From Biscogniauxia marginata (taxonomy: Eukaryota > Ascomycota > Sordariomycetes > Xylariales > Xylariaceae), in contig MU404060.1 of the NCBI GenBank assembly GCA_022695795.1, positions 242,749-306,748 of the forward strand: DNA of 64,000 nucleotides, written 5' to 3'. A program made the translations under genes and the position numbers. Positions 55,516 through 64,000 of this stretch are shown one piece after another (within the stretch, counting starts at the first letter, position 1; each line of letters begins with the position of its first letter). The notes under the pieces were generated by a model that worked only from the letters and a program-made list of their open reading frames with translations, made no database searches and was not told the origin of the DNA.

Positions 55516-56407
55516 CTAAATTTCTTTGGTATTACCGACGAATCGTTCTTTCATCGCAAGTCGCTTCCCTCCCATAGCTTTGAACTTATCAATCAGTGTT
55601 TTCCTCGAGTCGAGTTCGGCAATCTCATCGCTGCCGCCCACACTCTTTCCATTGATCATGATGTTGGGTACCGTCTTCCGTCCCGTCATCTCCCCTAACT
55701 TGGCTTGTAGCTGTTTGCCAAGAGGGTGTTCATCAAGCTCGACAACATAAGGCGTCGGGTCGATCGTGTATTTCTCGAGGAGGACGCCCTTGGCTCGTTT
55801 CGAGTAAGGGCAATAAGACTTAGAGAAAATGATGACTAAACCAAAGTTAGCTGTCATCTCCGCGCTGGAAATCTAGAGGTGAGGTCGCGCGCATACCTGG
55901 TGACTTCTTAAAGATTTTGTTCAGGGTCACTTCAATCTCATGTTCTTCCTCGGTCTCCTCCTCTTCTCCCTCAACCGTCTCTTTCACGGCGCCTTTAGAC
56001 TTGCCTTTCTTGCCTTGCCCACCGGCTGAGCTTCCCACACCCACGACCTCGCTAGGAGTATCCGGCTTGAGAGGGGCTTTCGCGTTTGCCAAGTCTTTGG
56101 CCTTCTGCTCGGCAGCACGTAGTCGATCCGCCATCTCCCTTGACAGCTTTTCGTCCTCCTCGTTCACGATGCCGTCCCCATCGTGATCTTTCGGGTTCGA
56201 CCCGGCGGGTGCACCCGTCCCGCTCATGACGACTTGGCCCTGGCCATGTTGTCTTTCTAGCCCATTCATAGTCTTGCCAAAGAAGCCTTCCATAGTCCGG
56301 GTGTCTCGCGGGGCTTTCGATCGCATCTGGGACGTGAAGAACAGGGTTGTGACAACAAAGGCCAGCGCCACCACTATGAGCAGGCGTAGCCTTCTAGGTG
56401 ACGGCAT
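55516..56407 (-). CDS. Membrane-anchored glutaredoxin (Grx6/Grx7 type)
   Basis: The model is complement(join(55516..55850,55897..56407)), 281 residues. The 46-bp intron (GTATGC...GACAG, phase 1) joins NKIFKKSP to ANFGLVIIFSKSYCPYS. Residues 7-27 (LRLLIVVALAFVVTTLFFTSQ) form an N-terminal signal anchor. A 140-residue linker is charged and contains DHDGDGIVNEED (74-85), which looks like an EF-hand calcium loop. The glutaredoxin domain (171-275) has the CPYS site (C184) and the TVPN and GGSDE glutathione-binding motifs. Yeast Grx6 and Grx7 sit in the early secretory pathway with the domain in the lumen. The same place is likely here. The CPYS site differs from a dithiol CPYC, so a monothiol mechanism is expected. 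Confidence 0.92.
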
Positions 56408-59400
56408 TTTGGGCGAAAGAGGGAGGGAGCTCGGTATGGGTGAGGGGTAGGTAGGTCAAGGTTCGTCCTCGTCGTCGAAAGGGGTTGAGCTGATGATCAA
56501 GGTAATTCACGCGTAACCCCTAGAACGGTCGGACTGGGTGACACGGGTGAGTAGGTGTAGCTCGATGGTTGTCAAAATAGGTCTATCCGACGGCTGGCGC
56601 AAACATGTCTCGGATGGTGAATCCACTAGTCGGCAGAGACGATCTTGTTTCAAGAGGTTGATCACTTTGCCTCGTGGCGGATTGAACAAGTCTCGGTGAA
56701 GAATGAGCAGCCGCTCTCGATCATGCTCTACCGCAGTCGAAGAGAAGATGCGCCCGGCCGAGTTGGAGTTCGATGGACGGATGCAAGGGGGGTGTTAAAA
56801 CGGCTAAAAGAGACTCGGCTGACAAGATCCAAATTGCGAGGCGCGGAGAAAAGGGTGTGCGTATTTGAAGCAGGGGGCAAAAGAAAAGTAAAAAGTAGAC
56901 AGAATGAAGGAGTGAGAGCGCGAGCGCGAGCAAAAGCAAGAGCAAGAAGTAGGTACGTGTCGAGAATCAGTCGTAGGTAGTAAGTGCCGACTTGGCCGTT
57001 TTTGGTCTCCCCTCTCGATTGAATGGCTTGCGAGGAATGACGATGGTTTCGGTTAAGTAGCAGCGAACTCAGTTCAAGTCCAGAACTTTTGGTGGATCCC
57101 ATTCCTTAGGTACTAACCCAGGGGTATTTGGAACATCCGCAGTAGTCGGATCGGCATTTTCCTTGGCCGAGCCAGCCGCCAGGTGACTCCCATCGAAGGG
57201 ATTAGTCCATATTCGGTCTAGCGTCTTTGGGATAGCTGCTCATTTTGCGCCTGCTGCAGGGGGGATGCTCAATATTATCTTGATTGGTACCGCTGTAATC
57301 AAGGTCTGGGGTAATATCGCTCCATCTTAGCTCTGCATACCCCCTATGCACATGCTTATTTTAGATACACAACCCTTGTGTACAATCATTTACACTAAGC
57401 TGCGGTTCCATGATCTGCTGTCCCGCTGTAGAATTCGTTATCTGTATATGTATGTCACCCAGCTTTGGTATACATAGTGCCTCTGAATAAGCTAACCTAT
57501 ATGAGGTGATTTCAACCTCTAGCATTACTATCTGCTACTTGCACACCACCTTTCCTCTCCCCTTTTATTTTCTCCCATGCTTTCTTTGATCCTTATGTTA
57601 TCCTATGGCACACTGCATACTGTGGTCAATTGCGAGGCCTTGTGACATGTTAATAGCTGGGTTGTAGGTGGACGATAAGGCTGGTTCGGGATACGTGCAG
57701 CGGCAATAATTTTCCTCCCGTCTACATAAGGCGCAGGTCATAGTGATCTGTACTACATATGATCAATTTGGAGCGACGGCCGCAGATAGCTTCGTAATCT
57801 TTCTATATATCTATGCTTACCCAGAAAATCTAAGGCCATACATGGTCACATCTCTAGTGATCCCAGAATGATAGCCAAGCCTGACTAGTAAATTCCGAAC
57901 TTACACTTATTTCTACCGATGCATAGGAAAACTCAACATTAGTAAGTAGCAGTCCTCGTACGCTATATAGTACGTTAGATGGATTACACGAGTGTGGATG
58001 TAGTTTGCCTGCTTATATCTATATACGGATCCTCATCCTTCGGGTTCAGCCTTAACATAACTTGTTGTTGCGCTGAAGAGCGAAAGCTTCTCTCCAGGCC
58101 CACCTATCTAACTACTCCAGCTATGTACATCCCGGAGCATGGGCCACATGTCCGTGACATACGTATATTGAGCAGTTGTGTATTAAAGAGATCTGATATT
58201 GACTTTGAAACACCCATTCCAAACAGTTTAAGCAGCACTAGATGGCTGATTTCTTGTCACTGCCCAGATTATTAGATTTCTTCTGACACAAATCAACCCT
58301 TTATGCTAGAGACATATCTCGTTATCATTCTTAGCCAGCCTTTATAATAAAGTTCATACAAGTCATTAGTATTGTCATAAATTGATTATCTATAGAGTAT
58401 ATACATAAGCGCATGTTCCTGCCTTAAATTTATACTACTCATTTTTAATACTCCCTATCGTTGTGACTAGTCCAAGTTGTTATGTCCTTCTAACAGACCA
58501 CACCTTCCTAAGTTAGGTATCGAAAGCTGTATTAAAGTCCTTTCTCCTTATTATTGTCATATTATAATATTATTAGCAACCTTCATGCAGTCGGATTTGT
58601 TGTCCAAATTGGCACTACTACTCGCACATAGTTGAAAACTTGTTCGACTCTTACACTATAACTTTTAAATGTCGAGACAGATAAAGGGCTCGAACGAGAC
58701 CAACTTTACTATTATAGAGCACCTGGAATTGATAAGAGGAAAAGGACACTAACCACAAGCGCAGATTGAAGAAACTCATTGTTAGGAACACGAACAAAGC
58801 TCACTGGCTTACTCATCTCCTATCACAATAAGAATTCAATCAACCGCCTTGTCTAACCATAGCTCGGAAGCCCCTCACTTCCACTGTGGATGAAGAATTG
58901 ATGAGTTGTAAGACATCCAAAAACGGCTCTAGTGTCAATCAGCCGTGGCACCCTTACCCCGAATAGAACTCAGTCAAGCCTGCGTTCAATCCGCCTAACT
59001 AGAATCCCTAACTCGTGACTCGCCAGCTTCACTTACACCTCCTGGCGCCTGAATCACAACTTAGTTGTTAAATTCCCATGGCCATGGGTAGAGCCTCAGA
59101 AGTAGTCTGAATATGTATGTGCAGTTGGTGACGGAAGGGACAAATCTGCCGACACCAACCTTGATGGCATTTCCTGCAGGTACGAATTGCAATTCTATCA
59201 CATTCAAAGCGGGCAACTTGAACCACCGCCCTCAAGGTTCACGTTGATGCCATCGTCCGCTACTATAACTTGACTCTCTAATCCAACATATCTACATACT
59301 ATTTCCATCTCGCAGACATTTACTAATTATCTTTGTGAAGCTACACTGCTTATTCATTTCGCTGACTCGCAATTATTCTCTTCAGCATTCACCACTAAGG

Positions 59401-60221
59401 CTCACCCTTAGCCGCAGTATCAAAGTTTCTGGCTGTCTTTTACTCCTATTGGCTCCGGTATAAAAATTTTGCCCAATATCTATATATGAGTCTTGTTGCT
59501 TTGGCTGTTGGATTGTTTTGTGATCTATTCCTATTGTTAGCATCCGGTTCTGCCAATAACATTCAACTGGGTTTTGTATTCACTACCTCGAAACTCTTGC
59601 CACCGCTAACATCAACCCTACGCCGTCTGTGGGGAATCAGTAGTGAATAGAGACTAGAGTTGAGAAGACAAAGACAGTTGAGCTGGTTGTTATCTCTACC
59701 GTGGTTGTCCCGCAAGCCGCTCGAGAAGGTGGGCCACCGACAGAGTACTCCCTATACAGTTTACCCCTGTCCCGTCTCTACAGCATTCAAATCATCCGCA
59801 CATTCCGCCAACATTACCTACAGAGAGCAATAGGAAGAGGGATAATCTATTGTCTCTATTGTGTTTGCCAGGACTGGTCCGTTTTTAATAAATACCTGTG
59901 GTGTCTCCCCCAATTCCTAACCTCTCTCTCCCTCTTCCTCTCCACCAACCTTTCAATCCCACAATAAAGCAGACCTATGTTCCTACCTCTCTTCCATACC
60001 CAATCCCATCATCATTTTCCCTCCATCCAAAAATCATAAAGACTGACGACTACCTTTCTTGACCAAGAGCCAACTAAGTATTCCAATAAGGAATACCTCG
60101 AACATAACTCACGCCTTGAAGGTCGAAAGGTAAGACCAATATTCACCACGTGTGATAAGTCAGAAAACTAACACCTTACTGAAGGAAAGTATTATTCATT
60201 CAGTCTTCAACTATATACAAG
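56408..60221. other. 3.8-kb intergenic region, no gene recognised
   Basis: The left end holds the glutaredoxin promoter and a purine-rich stretch that yields artificial frames (56645-56980). The middle is AT-rich. The last ~300 bases before 60222 are CT-rich (CTCTCTCTCCCTCTTCCTCT near 59921), typical of a fungal promoter and 5' leader. No frame between 57200 and 60200 shows a family motif. Confidence 0.5.
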
Positions 60222-61352
60222 ATGGACAAGGACGGAGTTTGCGTCGAAGTTATCCTCAGCCTCGTAGGGCGGATGGATCTGGAGACAATGAAGAGTTTTA
60301 TGGTGGTCAATAAGGTAAATAAGCATACCTCATATTATCCCTCACATATTTTCTGCGCTCTCAGCCTCCACTAAGGTTTCCTACGAACACTTAACTAATT
60401 CTTTATCGAATAGAATATTCAAGACATAGTCCGGGACAATGAGATTACCATCTCGGCGTATCAAGCGCAGCAGTTCCTCGTACCTCCTACCGGCAGAGTC
60501 CTATCCTCCGGATATGTGCGGCGCCGTGAATTGCCCAGTCCATCCTGGGCGTTAGTCTCCGAGATGGAGCTCCGGGATTCCCGCATCGACGATACACTCA
60601 CGCGGCACCCCGAATTTATCAACCTTGACTCCCTCCCCGGCATGGGACCCTTGATTCCGGAGCAGAAGAGACGTCTCCTCCCACTCTTACGGCGCGCGAT
60701 GTGCCAATGCGACGCCATCGCCGATATTGCAGCCAACGTGCCCTGGACCCCCATGAACCAGGCCACTCCCGAGATGGACACGCGGAGTCTGTGGGCGTTG
60801 GCAGCCCAGCAGGGGGATCAGCAAATCATAGAAGAAGTGGATCCCTACCGAAAGCTCCACGCGCGCCCAAAACAAATCGAGTATATCAAGGCGCTGCAGC
60901 TTGACGACGTGGCCGTTCTACTGTTCCTCGCCAACATCGGCGGCGTTAGCTGGGCGCGGAAGAAAAACCTCAGCAACGCTCGAGCAGGGGGCCGGGAGCA
61001 AACCATCATGTTTGAGGAGATCGTGCTCCGACATGGGACTTGGCTCATCTGGGTTTTCTGTAATGAAGGGACACAGACGCTCCTCAATGAAATAGTCGGA
61101 GCTGGCATGATGGAGCTGGCGGATTGGGAGAACGGTGAAGCCTATACTTTGCCCGGAATCAAAATGACCTTGATGCAACAATTCAAAAAACTCATCAAGA
61201 TCACTGACAATGTCGGCGACGAGGGCAATGTCGGCGCTGGGGATAGTATTGGTGCTGAGGAGAATGTCGGCGACGAAGGAAGTGATGCCGCTATGCCTTT
61301 GCCCTTAATCGTCCAGGTCCGTAGATTCGTTAAGGAGTTGATCAGCGTCTAG
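60222..61352 (+). CDS. F-box-like protein of unknown target
   Basis: The model is join(60222..60314,60414..61352), 343 residues. The intron is 99 bp, phase 0 (GTAAAT...GAATAG). The first ~50 residues resemble an F-box (VCVEVILSLVGRMDLETMKS, FMVVNKNIQDIV). The body is helical, with no signal peptide or TM segment. Near the end is an imperfect Gly/Asp/Glu/Asn-rich repeat (NVGDEGNVGAGDSIGAEENV). The stop is TAG 61350-61352. The downstream ORF (ATG 61374) is in the same frame, only seven codons away, so the true product may continue past this stop. I do not recognise the body family. It may be one of the many rapidly evolving fungal F-box proteins. Confidence 0.75.
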
Positions 61353-61373
61353 ACGGGCATCCGCAAGAAGAAA

Positions 61374-61739
61374 ATGAGTGGCACGGTGGATGACCCTCAT
61401 CAAGCCCAGGGGTCTTCTATCCAGGCATGGAGCATCATTGTCAAGAACTGCTTTGCTATTGGGTCTGTCTTGATTGCATACAAGGGATGGATTGGGAATG
61501 AGATCAGGATCACAAGTGTGGAGAGAAGGAACATAATCTTGTCGGCGTTTGGGACCAGAATCATTGCGTTGATGGCTTTTTTAGTCTTCCTGTCTTTATG
61601 GTATTGGTGGCGTTGGGCACTGGGTTTCAGGGAGTGGTCTCGTGGCCATGTTAATGAGTTGCGCACGTGCGCTTTGAGGAGTTTGTTGCATAGCATTGCG
61701 TTCTTGTTTCCTGCCAGGTGGTTGACGTACCAATTTTAA
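61374..61739 (+). CDS. Small two-helix membrane protein, or the C-terminal part of the preceding gene
   Basis: A 121-codon frame starts at an ATG with context aagaaaATGa. Two hydrophobic segments are visible: about residues 20-38 (WSIIVKNCFAIGSVLIAYKGW) and 62-84 (IIALMAFLVFLSLWYWWRWA). The tail is basic and aromatic. It is in frame with the F-box-like gene and separated from it only by TAG and seven codons (ACG GGC ATC CGC AAG AAG AAA). It could be a downstream cistron, a separate gene, or the end of one protein cut by a nonsense change. I do not recognise its family. Confidence 0.5.
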   Translation: MSGTVDDPHQAQGSSIQAWSIIVKNCFAIGSVLIAYKGWIGNEIRITSVERRNIILSAFGTRIIALMAFLVFLSLWYWWRWALGFREWSRGHVNELRTCALRSLLHSIAFLFPARWLTYQF

Positions 61740-62456
61740 TTGTCTTCACTGTTATATCCGAGATTTGAATATGGCTAATACAGTGTCGAGTGACGTCAAG
61801 CTACAAGAGGTGCTGCTGACTATATACCTATTAATGCATGATGCTGTAAGGCTGCAAGCGGTAATTTATATTGTCTATGGGCTGACAAGGCAGATTAATG
61901 AAAGCTGCTAACCTAGAACACAGTTGCACGCCTGTGATTGTCGATCATGATGAAGACCGCACAGGGAATAACAACCTGGTACACAATTTAAAAACATTTA
62001 TAAAATAGAATAAAGGGCTCAGAGTAGAAACATATGGCAAACACAGATAGGGTCAAAAACCAACATCAAAACAGAATGAATATCATAACCTAACACTAGA
62101 CAGAATATCTAGATACCTATTCCAACCTCATGAAAAACGCTTCTCATGTCGAGGGGTATCCATGTGTAACTCAGAAGTCATAAATCCTTTCCCTTTCCAA
62201 CACGCCGGTCTTCAGACCACCAGACCGACTTCAGTATTGCCTTTGTTTTCTCCAGCACCGATATGATTACCATTAAAATTTGAAAATAACAAGACCTGAA
62301 AGAAACCCCGAAGCCTAAACGCACATGTAGATATCCCCTTGTCTGTAGCCGATCCATTACATACGTATGCGGTGATAAGTCCGAATACCATAAATTCTGA
62401 ATTTTTCTTAAGTCCCAACTTGATGAATTAACTATCTGGGCCCAAGGGGCTCAGGT
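61740..62456. other. Intergenic region between convergent genes
   Basis: AT-rich 3' flanks of the membrane ORF and of the small minus-strand gene. The 68-aa frame at 62212 has no support. Confidence 0.55.
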
Positions 62457-62816
62457 TCAGGGGGCCGTGTCAGCCTTGGCATCATGTTTGCGGTCGTCCT
62501 GGGCCGTAGGCTGACCACCCCTGTCTCCCCAGGCATTCTTGATACGCTGGCGCATCGACTTCTTGGGCTTGGAGGCGGCAATAGTGTCCGCCTTGTCGTA
62601 GGAGAAAGTCGTGGACTCGGAGTACGTCGAGGCGGCATCAGACGGGGAGGCCACGACGGTTCGCAGTTGTGCTGTTGATTGTGACGACGGCGATGACTGG
62701 GCAGCCGAGCGTCGTTTCTGCTCCTGGACTTGCGACCATATCAACTCCGGGTTTGTGATGGCCATCGAGGTCGGCGAGAAGGAGGCCGCGTAGGTAGCTT
62801 GGCAGTTTCGGCACAT
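62457..62816 (-). CDS. Small conserved basic Ser-rich protein of unknown function
   Basis: A single exon of 119 residues if the ATG at 62816 is used, or 102 from the second ATG at 62765 (MAITNPELIWSQVQEQKRR). The second start looks more natural because the conserved-looking part begins there. The protein has a Trp-containing helix at the start and a Ser/Thr-rich centre (VVASPSDAASTYSESTTFSY). A basic motif follows (KPKKSMRQRIKNAW), then a polar tail. There is no TM segment or signal peptide. Similar small proteins are, from memory, widespread in filamentous ascomycetes, but none has a function I know. Confidence 0.7.
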   Translation of the reverse strand: MCRNCQATYAASFSPTSMAITNPELIWSQVQEQKRRSAAQSSPSSQSTAQLRTVVASPSDAASTYSESTTFSYDKADTIAASKPKKSMRQRIKNAWGDRGGQPTAQDDRKHDAKADTAP

Positions 62817-64000
62817 GATTGGAGACTTGTGAATGATGACTTATATGATTGTGGATATGTTTAATGCTGAAATAATTATTATTTCGGGATTGTAGAGTTG
62901 AGAGCTGCTCTACTATGAAGGGTATGGGTTTCTTGTCTTCGGAGGAAGATGTGTGGAATTGGGTAAGGCTAATCGATGATATCTCAGCCAAGATCTCATG
63001 TCAACCTAAGGCGACAGTCATCTACTTATACATATTCTCTATGACTAACACTCTCTTAGTCGGTTCCGAATGACTGCGGAATAGGTGATCTGAGTAAGTC
63101 TTTCGGGCGAGCTATACACTCCCGGTATGTGTGTAAGTGGGCTGTGTGGATTATCTGCGGCCTTGTGGCTGAGACGGTGCGGTAGTGAAACACAACACTT
63201 GTAGGCCCTACTTTACACAAGATGACGAATGCGAAGGGCGTGGAATTGATGACTGCATTTTCCCTTGCCTCGTCAATTAGGCTGCCAAGATACAATATTC
63301 AGACAGCCGGGATGCTTCCCAGCACGCCATAAGAACAGCCGCGTCATTTCTGAGGTGCTGTCAATAACATACCATTTCTGCATCGAAGTTGATACAATTT
63401 TAATATGAAGTAACGGGGTACCTATATATATATATTTATTTACTTTGTTAACCAATATCATGGAGGACACGAGTCGTAGTTCGACAATTCCCTTTATGTT
63501 ATGAACTTACCGTCCCCCTTTAGTTCTCAGAAGGAGGCTGTTCCACTTACAGATCTAAAATAAGATGTGTTTTCAAACCCCTGTCGCCGAATCGGAAGCA
63601 GTGACTGGATCTAAACTGCGAAGCTAATTAGTCAATCTTAGTTACACCGGGGAATGACGAAGTCGGGGTAGAGCGGCCGGGTGACTCATTAACTAGTAGT
63701 TCCTCATTTGAGTCCCTAAATGTCAGCTCCAACTATATCGCTGCCTATTAATAATAGTCAATATATACCTAGTATACAGCCTTTTCTTCTTACAGAACAT
63801 GTCACACCAAAGAGGGGGGAGCACCATGGATGCGCAGGCCGTCACTCCTTGAATTCTTTTAATTGGAGCATGCTTACTTCAATGCATGTGAACTGAGATA
63901 GTTACGTATTCCCGAGCTAACTGCTATAAAAAAAAGGCATCATGTGAGGACGTGGAGTAATTAGAGGTTGTATTGATGACGGTCCAGGATCCCGGGACGG
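62817..64000. other. Terminal intergenic region, no gene seen
   Basis: It holds the promoter of the small gene at 62816. Frames at 63056-63295 and 63273-63470 have no support. A (TA)n run lies at 63424-63435. The window ends without entering another recognisable gene. Confidence 0.5.

Overview
The window is nuclear DNA of a filamentous ascomycete, most likely Pezizomycotina and plausibly Sordariomycetes. The evidence is many short introns (mostly 46-104 bp) with GTAAGT/GTATGT-type donors and CTAAC-like branch points, fungus-specific families (Zn(II)2Cys6 regulator, CFEM seven-helix receptor, DUF1765 protein, CHORD protein), and AT-rich intergenic DNA full of GGTAGGTACCTACC-type motifs. I recognised no tRNA, rRNA or CRISPR. 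Most genes are spliced, and I rebuilt the exons by hand from splice signals, reading frame and protein similarity.

Layout. 0-10.3 kb: the 3' part of a membrane-protein gene, an unrecognised four-helix membrane protein in four exons, a CHORD-CS co-chaperone, a DUF836 glutaredoxin-like protein and an HpcH/HpaI aldolase. 10-25 kb: a Zn2Cys6 regulator, an F-box protein, a 2-oxoglutarate/Fe(II) oxygenase and a 1194-residue DUF1765 protein. 25-36 kb: a gene-poor accessory stretch holding a decayed glutathione S-transferase, a decayed GliT-type thioredoxin reductase fragment beside it, and a 367-bp solo LTR with a perfect 5-bp target-site duplication. 36-40 kb: a small conserved protein, ribosome biogenesis factor Rpf2 and an ADH6-type alcohol dehydrogenase. 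40-45 kb: a gene desert. 45-47.6 kb: a CFEM/Pth11-type receptor gene in eight exons. 48-54.6 kb: a repeat-rich block with a broken gene split by a 135-bp solo LTR, a degenerate repeat array, a long purine-skewed tract and a frameshifted gene for a probable secreted protein. 55-64 kb: a membrane-anchored glutaredoxin, an F-box-like gene followed in the same frame by a small membrane-protein ORF, and a small conserved basic protein.

How the parts fit. The housekeeping genes (Rpf2, CHORD, glutaredoxins, DUF1765, ADH) look intact and unrelated in function. No working biosynthetic cluster is visible: there is no PKS, NRPS or terpene synthase. The most suggestive signal is the side-by-side GST and GliT-like remains, the pair of enzyme types used for sulphur chemistry in epidithiodioxopiperazine pathways. 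They read as a dead remnant in a transposon-marked region. The clearest open question is the single in-frame TAG at 61350-61352, which separates two ORFs that otherwise form one reading frame.
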